Assembly: GCF_030053115.1 (NCBI RefSeq)
Contig: NZ_CP125619.1
Coordinates: 5,913,001 to 5,977,000 of the forward strand
From: Pseudomonas svalbardensis
Lineage (GTDB): Bacteria; Pseudomonadota; Gammaproteobacteria; Pseudomonadales; Pseudomonadaceae
Direction of reading: 5' to 3'
DNA: 64,000 nucleotides
Below, piece after piece: positions 46,075-55,869 of this stretch. The notes under the pieces are model-generated. The model made no database searches and had not been told where the DNA came from. It was given only the letters and a program-made list of their open reading frames with translations. The position numbers and the translations under genes were made by a program. The stretch's first letter is position 1, and the number at the start of each line of letters is the position of its first letter.

Positions 46075-46524
46075 ATGAAGATCGGAGAACTGGCCAAACT
46101 CACCGACTGCGCCGTGGAAACCATCCGCTACTACGAGCGCGAAAACCTCCTGCCGGAACCGGCCCGCAGCGACGGCAACTACCGCGTCTACACCCAGGCC
46201 CATGCCGAGCGTCTGACTTTCATCCGCAACTGCCGCACGCTCGACATGACGCTGGAAGAAATCCGCAGCCTGCTGGCCCTGCGCGACAGCCCGCAGGATC
46301 AATGTGAAAGCGTGAATGCGTTGATCGACGAACACATTCATCACGTCAAAGCGCGGATCGATGGGTTGCTGGCGTTGCAGACACAACTGCTCGACCTGCG
46401 CCAACGTTGCAGCGAAGGGCCGGATATTGATCAGTGCGGGATTTTGCAGCGGTTGGAGGTGAGTGGTGGAGTTGTGGCGACGGAGGTTGAGCATTCCCAT
46501 GTTGGCCGCAGTCACGGCCATTAA
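46075..46524 (+). CDS. cadR: Cd(II)/Pb(II)-responsive MerR family regulator
   Basis: A 149-residue MerR regulator starting MKIGELAKL, with TGGAGA upstream of the ATG. HTH is IGELAKLTDCAVETIRYYER (residues 3-22). The metal-binding cysteines include the conserved one in DQCESVNALID near residue 80 and CSEGPDIDQCGIL near 115-125. A His-rich C-terminus (EHSHVGRSHGH) is a hallmark of CadR proteins. Divergent from cadA with a recognisable operator. An upstream in-frame start at 46015 is rejected because it precedes the operator. Confidence 0.92.
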   Translation: MKIGELAKLTDCAVETIRYYERENLLPEPARSDGNYRVYTQAHAERLTFIRNCRTLDMTLEEIRSLLALRDSPQDQCESVNALIDEHIHHVKARIDGLLALQTQLLDLRQRCSEGPDIDQCGILQRLEVSGGVVATEVEHSHVGRSHGH

Positions 46525-46542
46525 GAACACCACAAAACCAAT

Positions 46543-46626
46543 GTGTGGGCTTGCTCGCGAATGCTGTGTGTCAGACAACACTTCTGTCGACTGTCACACC
46601 GCATTCGCGAGCAAGCCCGCTCCCAC
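46543..46626. repeat. REP pair in inverted orientation
   Basis: GTGGGCTTGCTCGCGAATGC and the inverted copy GCATTCGCGAGCAAGCCCGC followed by TCCCAC. It lies between the convergent cadR and thyA genes. Confidence 0.87.
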
Positions 46627-46646
46627 AGTTGGTAGGCGGTGAGGCT

Positions 46647-47618
46647 TTAGACCGCCATCGGCGCAGTCATCGGCGCGTGGTGCTCGTAGCCTTCCAGCGA
46701 GAAATCGCTCGGCTCGATCAACTCCAGCCACTCCGGCTGATACACACCGGTCTTGGCAAACTCAGGCACACGATCACTAATCACCAGTTTCGGCATCGGG
46801 AACGGCTCGCGCTTGAGCTGTTCATTCAGCATGTCCAAGTGGTTTTCGTAGACGTGGGCATCACCGATGAAATAGGTGAACCAGCGCGGCGTGTAACCGG
46901 TCAGGCGACCGATCAGGCTCAGCAGCGCGGCGCCTTCGGTGAGGTTGAACGGCGTGCCCAGGCCCAAATCATTGGAGCGGATGTACAGCGTCAAAGAGAT
47001 CTCTTTGGTCTCTACATTCGGGTGGAACTGGTACAGCAAGTGGCACGGGGGTAGGGCCATTTCATCAAGTTGGGCGACGTTCCAGCCGTGGAACAGAATG
47101 CGGCGGCTGCCCGGGTCTTTGATGATGGTGTCGACGCATTGGCGGATCTGGTCGATCGCCTTGTACAGCACCACATAAGCTTGGCCGTCTTCTTCGCCTT
47201 CGGCGATTTGGCGGTAGCCCTGACTCAGGGTCTGCTCGATGGCGGCTTGGTTGCTGACCGGAATCTGCTTGTACGCCGGCCATTTGCGCCATTGCACGCC
47301 GTAGATCTCGCCAAGGTCGTCCTCGCCCTGACGGAACGGGTTGGCCAGCCACTGGGCGTTTTCGTTGGCGTTCTGATCCCAGACCTTGCAGCCCAGCGCA
47401 CGGAATTCGGCGGCGTTGTTCACCCCGCGCAGAAAACCACACATCTCGCCGATGGCCGATTTGAAGGCCATCTTGCGCGTGGTGATGGCCGGGAAACCTT
47501 CCTTAAGGTCATAACGCAGCATCGCGCCAGGGAAGCTGATGGTGTTTACGCCAGTGCGGTTGGCCTGTTTGGTGCCGTTCTTGATGACGTGGGCGACCAG
47601 TTCGAGATATTGCTTCAT
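46647..47618 (-). CDS. thyA: Thymidylate synthase
   Basis: Methylates dUMP to dTMP using methylenetetrahydrofolate. 323 residues, longer than the 264-residue E. coli enzyme and like the long forms of some bacteria. Active-site cysteine in [14 protein letters not shown]; dUMP contacts in [16 protein letters not shown] and the [14 protein letters not shown] block; [12 protein letters not shown] near the C-terminal third. Begins 48 bases after the lgt stop and is on the same strand, likely one unit as in P. aeruginosa. Confidence 0.95.
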   Translation of the reverse strand: MKQYLELVAHVIKNGTKQANRTGVNTISFPGAMLRYDLKEGFPAITTRKMAFKSAIGEMCGFLRGVNNAAEFRALGCKVWDQNANENAQWLANPFRQGEDDLGEIYGVQWRKWPAYKQIPVSNQAAIEQTLSQGYRQIAEGEEDGQAYVVLYKAIDQIRQCVDTIIKDPGSRRILFHGWNVAQLDEMALPPCHLLYQFHPNVETKEISLTLYIRSNDLGLGTPFNLTEGAALLSLIGRLTGYTPRWFTYFIGDAHVYENHLDMLNEQLKREPFPMPKLVISDRVPEFAKTGVYQPEWLELIEPSDFSLEGYEHHAPMTAPMAV

Positions 47619-47666
47619 GAGTTACCTGTGTCCTTGAACCCGGGACCGTCGCCCCGGGGTTCGAAT

Positions 47667-48473
47667 TTATACAGCCGCCGCTGGAGCCGCCGGTGCACGG
47701 TGATACGCCAGCCAGATCAGGAACAGACCGCCGACGATCATCGGTACGCACAGTACCTGACCCATGGTCAGCCAGTTCCAGGCCAGATAGCCCAGTTGCG
47801 CGTCCGGCACCCGGACGAATTCGACGATGAAACGGAAAATGCCATAGAACAGCGCGAACATTCCGGACACCGCCATGGTCGGCCGCGGCTTGCGCGAGAA
47901 CAGCCAGAGAATGGCGAACAGCGCTACGCCTTCGAGCGCGAACTGATACAGCTGCGACGGGTGGCGCGCCAGCTGCGCCGGATCGGTCGGGAAGATCATC
48001 GCCCACGGCACATCGGTTGCCTTACCCCACAACTCGGCGTTGATGAAGTTGCCGATGCGCCCGGCACCCAGGCCGATCGGCACCATCGGTGCGATGAAAT
48101 CCATCAGTTGGAAGAACGACTTGCCGTTCTTTTTACCGAACCACAACGCGGCCAACATCACGCCGATGAACCCGCCGTGGAACGACATGCCGCCCTTCCA
48201 CACTTCAAAGATCAACAGCGGGTTGGCGAGGTAAGCACTCAGATCATAGAACAGCACATAGCCCAAGCGGCCGCCGACAATGACCCCCATCGACATCCAG
48301 AACACCATGTCGGAGAGCTTCTCTTTACTCCAGGTTGGGTCAAAGCGGTTCAACCGGCGCGACGCCAGTAGCCAGGCGCCGCCGATGCCGATCAGGTACA
48401 TCAAGCCGTACCAGTGGATTTTCAGCGGACCGATGGCCAATGCCACCGGGTCGATCTGCGGGTAAGGCAGCAT
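47667..48473 (-). CDS. lgt: Prolipoprotein diacylglyceryl transferase
   Basis: Inner-membrane enzyme that transfers diacylglyceryl from phosphatidylglycerol to the lipobox cysteine. 268 residues with seven hydrophobic segments. Signature [17 protein letters not shown] at about residues 140-156 (with the essential Arg and Asn), and the HGGFIGV stretch. Upstream of thyA on the same strand. Confidence 0.95.
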   Translation of the reverse strand: MLPYPQIDPVALAIGPLKIHWYGLMYLIGIGGAWLLASRRLNRFDPTWSKEKLSDMVFWMSMGVIVGGRLGYVLFYDLSAYLANPLLIFEVWKGGMSFHGGFIGVMLAALWFGKKNGKSFFQLMDFIAPMVPIGLGAGRIGNFINAELWGKATDVPWAMIFPTDPAQLARHPSQLYQFALEGVALFAILWLFSRKPRPTMAVSGMFALFYGIFRFIVEFVRVPDAQLGYLAWNWLTMGQVLCVPMIVGGLFLIWLAYHRAPAAPAAAV

Positions 48474-48553
48474 TGCGACTCCTTGTTAGAGTTAAAACCA
48501 AAATTCCTGGGCGACGCTGCCACGCCAGGATTAAGCCAGGATTGCGGTACGCG

Positions 48554-49336
48554 TCAGAGCAAAAAGCTCAGGCCGACGCAGAACAGCAAAGCGGCGAACA
48601 GTCTTTTCAGCAACTTCGGCGACAGGCTGTGGGCCAGTCGTGCGCCGAGTCGGGCGAAGACCATGCTAGTCAGGGCGATCCCCAGCAGCGCCGGCAAATA
48701 AACAAAACCGAGACTATGGGCCGGCAGCAACGGGTCGTGCCAGCCCAGAATCATGAAAAATAGTGCACTGGACAACGCAATCGGCAGACCGCAGGCGGAT
48801 GAAGTCGCCACGGCTTGCTGCATCGGTACGCTGCGCCAGGTCAGGAACGGTACCGTCAGCGAGCCGCCGCCAATCCCGAAAATCGCCGAGGCCCAGCCAA
48901 TCACACTGCCGGCGACGGTCAGACCGACTTTACCGGGCACCGTTCGGCTGGCCTTTGGTTTGAAGTCCAAGGCGAGCTGAACTGCGATGATCAGTGCAAA
49001 TACGCCAATGATTTTCTGCAAGTTAGGCCCGGAGATCGCCTCTGCCGTCAGCGCGCCAAAACCGGCACCGATGAGAATACCGAGGGTCATCCAGGCAAAA
49101 ATCGGCCAACGCACGGCACCGCGACGGTGATGTTCGCGGATCGCATTGACCGAGGTAAATATGATTGTCGCCAGGGACGTACCGACCGCCAGGTGCGTGA
49201 GGATCGACGCATCGAAACCCTGCAAGGTGAAACTGTACACCAGCACCGGAACGATAATGATCCCGCCGCCGACCCCGAACAGCCCGGCCAGCACACCTGC
49301 ACAGGCGCCGAGCGCCAGATAGAGCAGAAATTCCAT
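48554..49336 (-). CDS. TauE/SafE family membrane protein
   Basis: A 260-residue sulfite-exporter-type permease with about eight hydrophobic segments. Internal repeats typical of the family: GLFGVGGGIIIVPVLVYSF near the N-terminus and AIFGIGGGSLTVPFLTWRSV in the second half. The ATG at 49336 has GGGGA five bases upstream. Family members move sulfite or other C2 sulfonates, but the substrate here is unknown. Likely in one operon with lgt and thyA. Confidence 0.85.
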   Translation of the reverse strand: MEFLLYLALGACAGVLAGLFGVGGGIIIVPVLVYSFTLQGFDASILTHLAVGTSLATIIFTSVNAIREHHRRGAVRWPIFAWMTLGILIGAGFGALTAEAISGPNLQKIIGVFALIIAVQLALDFKPKASRTVPGKVGLTVAGSVIGWASAIFGIGGGSLTVPFLTWRSVPMQQAVATSSACGLPIALSSALFFMILGWHDPLLPAHSLGFVYLPALLGIALTSMVFARLGARLAHSLSPKLLKRLFAALLFCVGLSFLL

Positions 49337-49456
49337 GCGCATCCCCAAATGAGAGCGGCATGGTAACGGATGCATGGCCTCAAGCTCCACTGGATGGCGA
49401 TGGATACCCACACGATGACTGAGTAGAGTGGGCAGAAAACACACAAGGACTACCTT

Positions 49457-50203
49457 ATGTGCCTGATTGTTTTCGCCTGGCGACCGGGTCACGCCCAGCC
49501 GCTGATCGTGGCGGCCAACCGCGACGAATTCTATGCCCGGCCCAGCCTGCCCCTGGCGCAATGGCCCGAAGCACCGCACGTGCATGCCGGTCGCGATCTG
49601 GAGGCAGGGGGCACCTGGCTCGGTGTTGGCGCCAATGGACGCTTCGCCGCACTGACCAATATCCGCGATCCGCATCAGCCGCCCGCACGCAAGTCGCGAG
49701 GGGAGCTGGTGGCGCGATTTCTTAGCGGGGATATGCCGATAGATGACTATTTGAGCGACGTTGTTGCACGTTCGCTGGAATATTCCGGATTTAATCTGCT
49801 GATCGGTAACGCTAACGAGCTGTGGCACTTCAATGCCCGGGAGACTGAGGCGGTGATGCTGCCACCGGGGGTTTATGGGTTGTCGAACGCGGGGCTGGAT
49901 ACGCCGTGGCCGAAACTGCTCAAGGCCCGGGCAGCGCTGGAGGAAGTGCTGGAAAATCCGCAGCCCCAGGCGCTACTGGCGTTGCTGAATGATCCGCAGA
50001 CGGCGACGTTTGCCGAACTGCCGGATACTGGGGTCGGGTTGGCCACCGAGACGTTGCTGTCGAGTGTGTTTATTGCCAGTCCGACTTATGGGACGCGAGC
50101 GAGTACGGCACTGATTGTTCAGGAGGATGGGACGCGGTGGATGGTTGAGCGGAGTTTTGGGCCGTATGGGGGGCATTTGGGGGAGGTAGAGGTGCGGGTT
50201 TAG
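49457..50203 (+). CDS. NRDE family protein (TANGO2-like)
   Basis: A 248-residue protein of the NRDE family, named for the motif in the segment QPLIVAANRDEFYARP (residues 15-30), with an N-terminal MCLIVFAWRPG. Cys2 behind the initiator Met resembles an N-terminal nucleophile arrangement. The TANGO2 group is linked to haem trafficking and acyl-CoA metabolism in other organisms; function in Pseudomonas is not established. Divergent from the TauE gene; the intergenic sequence after it contains an IS481-family element. Confidence 0.8.
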   Translation: MCLIVFAWRPGHAQPLIVAANRDEFYARPSLPLAQWPEAPHVHAGRDLEAGGTWLGVGANGRFAALTNIRDPHQPPARKSRGELVARFLSGDMPIDDYLSDVVARSLEYSGFNLLIGNANELWHFNARETEAVMLPPGVYGLSNAGLDTPWPKLLKARAALEEVLENPQPQALLALLNDPQTATFAELPDTGVGLATETLLSSVFIASPTYGTRASTALIVQEDGTRWMVERSFGPYGGHLGEVEVRV

Positions 50204-50251
50204 ATTGTGAGGTGTCAGTTAGAACCACCCCTCACCCTAACCCTCTCCCCA

Positions 50252-51536
50252 TGTTTGTACCGGACACATGGTGGACAGGTGTTCGGAGACATGGTGGACA
50301 CTTTTAAATAGACACATTGCTCATCTGAAAGGAGATGGTTTGTGTCTTGGGAAGAGGTGTCCACCATGCAGCTTCGTTCCGAATTTGTACTGTTAGCTCG
50401 GCAAGAAGGGGCCAATATCCGACAACTCTGCCGACGCTTTCATATCAGCCCAAGCACCGGATACAAATGGCTTGGCCGGTTCGAAACCTCTGGTGCAGAC
50501 GGCTTGCACGACCAGTCTCGGCGCCCAAAACATTCACCCAAACGCTGCGCTGATACGGTTGAAAAGCAGATTCTGGCCTTGGGGGTGGAGCACACGGCCT
50601 GGGGCGCCCGCAAGCTCAAACGCAATCTGGAGGATGAGGGGTATTTGATGCCCGCCGTCAGCACGGTGCATGCGATTTTGCAGCGTAATTCGCGAATCGA
50701 CCCGCAGGCGGCAAATACCAAACCCTTTATCCGATTTGAGCATGAAGCCCCCAACGATCTTTGGCAGATGGACTTCAAGGGACATGTCGGCATGCGCCAT
50801 GGTCGCTGCCATCCCTTGACGGTATTGGACGACCATTCGCGGTTCTCGCTGTGCATCGCGGCCTGTGGCAACGAGCAGCGTCAGACCGTGCAGGAGCAGC
50901 TTATCCACGTGTTTCGGCGCTACGGCTTGCCGATGCGCATGACCATGGATAACGGTGCACCGTGGGGCGATCAGAGCGGGGTTTATACCGCGTTAGAGGT
51001 CTGGCTGATGAGCCAGGGCATCCGAGTGGGCCACTCCAGGCCTTATCACCCGCAGACTCAGGGCAAGCTTGAGCGTTTTCACCGCAGCCTCAAGGCTGAA
51101 GTTTTGCAAGGTCAGTGCTTCATCGACCTGCTTGGGGCACAGAACGCCTTCGATATCTGGCGCGATATCTACAACCAGAAACGCCCCCATCAAGCATTGG
51201 AAATGGAGGTTCCAGCGACTCGCTACAGCTGTAGTCCTCGTGAATACCAGGAGCATCGGCAAGCACTGGAGTACGCCGAAGGGGATTTGATCAGAAAGGT
51301 TCAGGCCAATGGCGAGATGTACTGGAAAAGCCGCAAGTATGCGATTGGAAAGGCCTTCATCGGCGAGCACATAGCCATCAGAGAAACGACCGAGGATGGC
51401 ATCTACGACATCTATTGGAGCAGACATCGCATTGCCAAAATTGACTTGAGCTTGCAGACCGTTGTATCAGGAAAGCGGCTTTGAAGACGTCCACCATGTC
51501 CCCGAACATGTGTCCACCATGTGTCCGGTACAAACA
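50252..51536 (+). mobile_element. IS481-family insertion sequence with 5-bp target duplication
   Basis: A 1285-base element with terminal inverted repeats: 26 perfect bases beginning TGTTTGTACCGGACACATGG at both ends, extending imperfectly to 48 bases (45 matches). It is bounded by the direct repeat CCCCA at 50247-50251 and 51537-51541. Both ends contain tandem ACATGGTGGAC units, likely transposase binding sites. The transposase is intact. Confidence 0.92.
50342..51484 (+). CDS. IS481-family DDE transposase
   Basis: A 380-residue transposase. The N-terminal helix-turn-helix is GANIRQLCRRFHISPSTGYK, followed by an HTH_29/32-type second motif. The DDE integrase core shows DLWQMDFKGH (D), MTMDNGAPWGD (D) and QGKLERFHRSLKAEV (E). 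GTG start at 50342 with AGGAG 7-8 bases upstream; an ATG at 50366 is the alternative. It covers nearly the whole element between the inverted repeats. Confidence 0.92.
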   Translation: MSWEEVSTMQLRSEFVLLARQEGANIRQLCRRFHISPSTGYKWLGRFETSGADGLHDQSRRPKHSPKRCADTVEKQILALGVEHTAWGARKLKRNLEDEGYLMPAVSTVHAILQRNSRIDPQAANTKPFIRFEHEAPNDLWQMDFKGHVGMRHGRCHPLTVLDDHSRFSLCIAACGNEQRQTVQEQLIHVFRRYGLPMRMTMDNGAPWGDQSGVYTALEVWLMSQGIRVGHSRPYHPQTQGKLERFHRSLKAEVLQGQCFIDLLGAQNAFDIWRDIYNQKRPHQALEMEVPATRYSCSPREYQEHRQALEYAEGDLIRKVQANGEMYWKSRKYAIGKAFIGEHIAIRETTEDGIYDIYWSRHRIAKIDLSLQTVVSGKRL

Positions 51537-51702
51537 CCCCAAAGGGGCGAGGGGACTGACCGAGGTGTTTTTTTGATATTTTGCGACCGAGAAAATCGAG
51601 TCGAGCTCAGAGTTTGAACAGCATGGAGATCGGCTCCCTTTCCCCCTCTCCCCCTTGGGGAGAGGGCTGGGGTGAGGGGTGGCTTCTGAATCCGCCGCAG
51701 AT

Positions 51703-53982
51703 CTACAGCGTCTTCGCCGAAGCCGGATTAATCATCCGCGCCAACCCAAGGTTCTTCAGCGCCAGTTGCAGCGAGCTGTGGATAACTTGCGGATTGTCGA
51801 TGGTCATCAGTTCGGCGAGCAATTCCTTGGCCTTGCTCAGGTTGATCTGACGCAACATCCACTTCACTTTTGGCAAGTTGGTGGCGTTCATCGACAGGCT
51901 GTCGAAACCCATCGCCATCAACAGCACCGCCGCCGCCGGGTCACCGGCCATCTCACCGCAGATACTCACTGGCTTGCCTTCGGCATGAGCGTCACGCACC
52001 ACGCTCTGAAGCGCTTGCAGCACCGCTGGGTGCAGGTAGTCGTAGAGGTCGGCTACCCGCGGGTTGTTTCGGTCCACGGCCAGCAGGTACTGGGTCAGGT
52101 CGTTGGAGCCGACCGACAGGAAGTCCACTTGCCGCGCCAGTTCCTTGGTCTGATAAACCGCCGCCGGAATTTCGATCATCACGCCGATCGGCGGCATAGG
52201 CACGTCGCAGCCTTCGTCGCGGACTTCGCCCCAGGCCCGGTGAATCAGGTGCAGGGCTTCTTCCAGCTCGTGGGTGCCGGAGATCATCGGCAGCAGAATC
52301 CGCAGATTGTTCAAGCCTTCGCTGGCCTTGAGCATGGCGCGGGTCTGCACCAGGAAAATTTCCGGGTGGTCGAGCGTGACGCGAATACCGCGCCAGCCGA
52401 GGAACGGGTTGTCTTCCTTGATCGGGAAGTATGACAGCGACTTGTCGCCACCGATGTCCAGGCTGCGCATCGTCACCGGTTGCGGGTGGAACGCGGCGAG
52501 TTGCTCGCGATAGATCGCCAACTGCTCTTTTTCACTCGGGAAGCGCTGGTTGATCATGAACGGCACTTCGGTGCGGTACAGACCGACGCCTTCAGCACCC
52601 CGCTTCTGAGCCCGCGCCACGTCCGCCAGCAGGCCGGTGTTGACCCACAGCGGCATGCGGTGGCCATCGAGGGTCACGCATGGCAAGTCACGCAAAGCGT
52701 CCAGCCCGAGGGCCAGTTGCTTCTCTTCCTCGACCACTTCGGCGAACTGCTTGCGCAACACTTCGCTGGGGTTGGTGTAGACCTCGCCGTGGTAGCCGTC
52801 GACGATCATCTGGATGCCGTCGACTTTCGAATACGGCAGGTCGACCAGGCCCATCACCGTCGGGATACCCATGGCTCGCGCCAGGATCGCCACGTGGGAG
52901 TTGCCGGAACCGAGTACCGACACCAGACCGACCAGCTTGCCTTCCGGCACTTCGCCGAGCATTGCCGGCGTCAGTTCTTCGCTGATCAGGATGGTGTTGT
53001 CGGGGTAGACCAGGGTCTGTTGACGCTCTTCCTGCAAGTAAGCCAGCAAGCGCCGGCCGAGGTCTTTGACGTCGGAGGCGCGCTCACGCAGGTAGGCGTC
53101 GTCCATCAATTCGAAACGGTTGACGTGTTCGGTGACCACCTGACGCAACGCGCCCTGGGCCCACTGCCCAGTCTTGATCACGGTGGTGATTTCGCTGCCG
53201 AGCGAGGCATCGTCGAGCATCATCAGGTAGACGTCGAACAGCGCCCGCTCTTCCGGGCGTAACTGGTTCGCGAGCTTGGCGGACAAGGCGCGCATGTCGG
53301 CGCGCACGCCTTCGATGGCGGTCTTGAACAGCCCGAGTTCGGCGGCGATATCGATGATGGTCTTGTCGGGCACCACATCCAGATCGGCCGGCGGCAGCAT
53401 GACCACCGCGGTACCGACCGCCGCACCCGGCGAACCCGGTACGCCGATGAACTTGGCTTCCTGAATGCCCTTGCCCTGACGGCCCAGGCCCCGGATCGAA
53501 CCGGTGGCTTCGGCGTGGGCGATAACGCCGGCAAGCTGCGCGCTCATGGTCACGAGGAAGGCTTCTTCACCTTCATCGAACTGGCGACGTTCTTTTTGCT
53601 GAATGACCAACACGCCGACGACGCGGCGGTGGTGAATGATCGGCGCCCCGAGGAATGAGGCGTAGCGCTCTTCACCGGTCTCGGCGAAGTAGCGGTAGCG
53701 CGGGTGATCCGCGGCGTTTTCGAGGTTCAGGGGTTCTTCACGCGTGCCGACCAGGCCAACCAGACCTTCGTTGGGTGCCATGCTGACTTTGCCGATCGAG
53801 CGCTTGTTCAAGCCCTCGGTGGCCATCAGCACGAAGCGGTTGGTCTCAGGGTCAAGCAGGTAGACCGAGCAGACCTGGCTGCCCATGGCCTCTTTGACGC
53901 GCAACACAATAATCCCCAACGCCGCCTTGAGATCCTTGGCGGAGTTAACTTCCTGGACGATCTTGCGCAGCGTATTGAGCAT
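51703..53982 (-). CDS. ptsP: Phosphoenolpyruvate-protein phosphotransferase of the nitrogen PTS (EI-Ntr)
   Basis: A 759-residue EI-Ntr, first enzyme of the nitrogen-related PTS, phosphorylating NPr. N-terminal GAF domain (about residues 1-165), HPr-binding domain, phosphohistidine domain with GSGNSHVAILARAMGIPTV (active His), and the C-terminal PEP-binding barrel (VGLYRTEVPFMINQRFPSE; ISICGEMAGDP-type VSICGEMAGDP). The start MLNTLRKIVQE is selected for length; an upstream frame start overlaps rppH. It is downstream of rppH, the usual Pseudomonas order. Confidence 0.94.
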   Translation of the reverse strand: MLNTLRKIVQEVNSAKDLKAALGIIVLRVKEAMGSQVCSVYLLDPETNRFVLMATEGLNKRSIGKVSMAPNEGLVGLVGTREEPLNLENAADHPRYRYFAETGEERYASFLGAPIIHHRRVVGVLVIQQKERRQFDEGEEAFLVTMSAQLAGVIAHAEATGSIRGLGRQGKGIQEAKFIGVPGSPGAAVGTAVVMLPPADLDVVPDKTIIDIAAELGLFKTAIEGVRADMRALSAKLANQLRPEERALFDVYLMMLDDASLGSEITTVIKTGQWAQGALRQVVTEHVNRFELMDDAYLRERASDVKDLGRRLLAYLQEERQQTLVYPDNTILISEELTPAMLGEVPEGKLVGLVSVLGSGNSHVAILARAMGIPTVMGLVDLPYSKVDGIQMIVDGYHGEVYTNPSEVLRKQFAEVVEEEKQLALGLDALRDLPCVTLDGHRMPLWVNTGLLADVARAQKRGAEGVGLYRTEVPFMINQRFPSEKEQLAIYREQLAAFHPQPVTMRSLDIGGDKSLSYFPIKEDNPFLGWRGIRVTLDHPEIFLVQTRAMLKASEGLNNLRILLPMISGTHELEEALHLIHRAWGEVRDEGCDVPMPPIGVMIEIPAAVYQTKELARQVDFLSVGSNDLTQYLLAVDRNNPRVADLYDYLHPAVLQALQSVVRDAHAEGKPVSICGEMAGDPAAAVLLMAMGFDSLSMNATNLPKVKWMLRQINLSKAKELLAELMTIDNPQVIHSSLQLALKNLGLARMINPASAKTL

Positions 53983-54004
53983 GGCTCGGGGTCGAACTCC
54001 GTCG

Positions 54005-54484
54005 TCAGTCGCGCGATAAAAGGCGCGGGGCAAGCTCTTTGAGAGCGCGTCGATACACTTCGCGCTTGAATGTCACCACCTGGCCCAACGGATACCAATA
54101 GCTGACCCAGCGCCAGCCATCGAATTCCGGTTTACCGGTCAAATCCATCCGCACCCGCTGCTCGTTGGAGACCAGGCGCAGGAGAAACCATTTCTGTTTC
54201 TGGCCGATACACAGCGGTTGGCTGTGCGTCCTGACCAGACGTTGCGGCAAACGATAGCGCAACCAGCCCCGGGTGCAGGCGAGAATTTCAACATCTTCGC
54301 GCTCAAGACCCACTTCTTCGTTCAACTCGCGGTACAAGGCGTCTTCCGGCGTCTCCTGGGGGTTGATCCCGCCCTGTGGAAACTGCCAGGCATCTTGATT
54401 GATACGGCGAGCCCATAGCACCTGTCCGGCATCATTCGTGAGAATGATCCCGACATTGGGGCGGAAACCATCGGGGTCGATCAC
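54005..54484 (-). CDS. rppH: RNA pyrophosphohydrolase
   Basis: Nudix hydrolase that removes pyrophosphate from 5' ends of mRNA to trigger decay. 159 residues from a GTG start at 54484 ([10 protein letters not shown]), with GAGG 9 bases upstream. Nudix box visible as [20 protein letters not shown] followed by VG. The WQFPQGG and RRINQDAW pieces are typical of RppH. The ptsP start is only 22 bases downstream, so they form one operon. Confidence 0.95.
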   Translation of the reverse strand: MIDPDGFRPNVGIILTNDAGQVLWARRINQDAWQFPQGGINPQETPEDALYRELNEEVGLEREDVEILACTRGWLRYRLPQRLVRTHSQPLCIGQKQKWFLLRLVSNEQRVRMDLTGKPEFDGWRWVSYWYPLGQVVTFKREVYRRALKELAPRLLSRD

Positions 54485-54627
54485 GGCAACAACCTCGCAA
54501 ACGCATGTCGCCGCATTGTTCCACAAAGGTTGTGATAGCAGCAACGAGCCGGTCTACCTTATGTGCACTCTTGTGAAAAGTCCGTATTCTGGACACCTTT
54601 CTACAGACTTTTCAGCGAGTAACTGCA

Positions 54628-55284
54628 ATGCGGCTGGCTTTATTCGACTTGGACAACACGCTCTTGGGCGGTGACAGTGACCACGCCTGGGGCGATTACC
54701 TGTGCGAACGCGGCTTCCTCGACGCCGTCGCCTACAAGGCACGCAACGACGAGTTCTACCAGGATTACCTGGCTGGCAAGCTGGATAACGATGCCTACCT
54801 GAACTTCTGCCTGGAAGTGCTCGGCCGCACCGAGATGGCCACGCTGGGTCAATGGCATCTGGATTACATGCGCGATTGCATTGAGCCGATTGTGTTGCCC
54901 AAGGGTCTCGAACTGCTGGCCAAGCACCGCGAGGCGGGTGACAAACTGGTGATCATCACCGCGACCAACCGTTTTGTTACCGGGCCGATTGCCCAGCGTC
55001 TGGGCGTCGAAACCCTGATCGCCACGGAATGTGAAATGGTTGATGGCCGCTACACCGGGCGCAGCACCGACGTCCCGTGCTTCCGCGAAGGCAAGGTGAC
55101 GCGGTTGAATCGTTGGCTGGAAGAGACCGGGTATTCGTTGGAGGACAGCTATTTCTACAGCGACTCGATGAATGATTTGGCGCTGCTTGAACAAGTGGCC
55201 AATCCGGTTGCGGTCGATCCTGATCCAAATCTGCGCGCTGAAGCCGAGAGGCGTGGCTGGCCGGTGATGTCTCTGCGCGACTGA
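54628..55284 (+). CDS. HAD-IB family hydrolase (SerB-like)
   Basis: A 218-residue HAD phosphatase of subfamily IB. Motif [14 protein letters not shown] (residues 5-17), motif [17 protein letters not shown], motif III Lys in FREGKVTRL and motif [15 protein letters not shown]. Overall similar to phosphoserine phosphatases but without clear serine-site residues; the TIGR01490-type hypothetical group is the likely family. Divergent from rppH. Confidence 0.85.
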   Translation: MRLALFDLDNTLLGGDSDHAWGDYLCERGFLDAVAYKARNDEFYQDYLAGKLDNDAYLNFCLEVLGRTEMATLGQWHLDYMRDCIEPIVLPKGLELLAKHREAGDKLVIITATNRFVTGPIAQRLGVETLIATECEMVDGRYTGRSTDVPCFREGKVTRLNRWLEETGYSLEDSYFYSDSMNDLALLEQVANPVAVDPDPNLRAEAERRGWPVMSLRD

Positions 55285-55290
55285 AATTGC

Positions 55291-55393
55291 CTGTAGCAGC
55301 TGCCGAGGTACGAGGCTGCGTCGCGGTCTGCAGGACCGCCCATGGGGCCGCTTCGCAGCCCAACGCAGCCTCGTACCTCGGCAGCTGCTACAG
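55291..55393. repeat. Long inverted repeat of a second dispersed type
   Basis: CTGTAGCAGCTGCCGAGGTA at 55291 and its inverted copy TACCTCGGCAGCTGCTACAG ending at 55393, with a further pairing middle (GCTGCGTCGC...GCAGC). It differs from the GTGGGAGC REP type and is bounded by convergent genes, so it could also terminate transcription. Confidence 0.85.
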
Positions 55394-55401
55394 ATTCCGC
55401 G

Positions 55402-55830
55402 CTAAACCGGCTTGGCGCCCATCAACCCCGCAATGGCGATAAAGCAGACAAAACTGAACAACGCCAAGGCAAACGTAAACTTCCCATTGCTCCCCGCCGG
55501 CGCCTTGCGCAACTTGTTAAGCCGCACCAGCAACCAGAACCAGCCCAACGCCGCGACGGTGTAAAGCACACTGGAAGCCAACAACCAGATCTGCCCCAGC
55601 GGCCAGCCCACCAGATGCACCATCCACCAACCGGTAAATGGCATGCTCAGCAACGCCAGCCCCATCACCAGCCAGATGAACACGCGCGGGCGCTGCAACG
55701 TGCGCGCGTGAGCCGTTGCGTCACCGTTACGGCGTGTACGCCAGACCCAGATGGCCAGACCCAGCGCGCTGACCAGCAGCAACACCGTCGCCACCATATG
55801 AGCGACTTTCAGGGCGGTTAACGTTTCCAT
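55402..55830 (-). CDS. DUF2269 family membrane protein
   Basis: A 142-residue integral membrane protein with four hydrophobic segments, and an N-terminal METLTALKVAHMVATVLLLV typical of DUF2269. Histidine 11 and Trp/Met residues near helix ends recall CopD-like haem or copper membrane proteins, but no function is established. Transcribed on the same strand as ilvA, 39 bases after the ilvA stop. Confidence 0.8.
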   Translation of the reverse strand: METLTALKVAHMVATVLLLVSALGLAIWVWRTRRNGDATAHARTLQRPRVFIWLVMGLALLSMPFTGWWMVHLVGWPLGQIWLLASSVLYTVAALGWFWLLVRLNKLRKAPAGSNGKFTFALALFSFVCFIAIAGLMGAKPV

Positions 55831-55869
55831 TGTTCGATTTCCTTATGGCCTGGCCATCAGCGTAGCCGC

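Larger units (their letters stand above)
50228..51682. repeat. Inverted C-rich/G-rich intergenic repeat pair, interrupted by the IS481-family element
   Basis: The left arm (CCCCTCACCCTAACCCTCTC, 50228-50250) and the right arm (GGGGAGAGGGCTGGGGTGAG, ending about 51680) are near-perfect inverted copies. The IS lies at the inner edge of the left arm, within CTCTCCCCA. With the IS removed, the two arms would be about 145 bases apart. A second, smaller hairpin (CCCCTCTCCCCCTTGGGGAGAGGG region near 51645-51667) is nested in the right arm. Confidence 0.75.

Noticed and set aside
45990..46124. Longer cadA start giving 812 residues
   Set aside because: The extension would translate across the CadR operator and cadA promoter; the start at 45989 fits.
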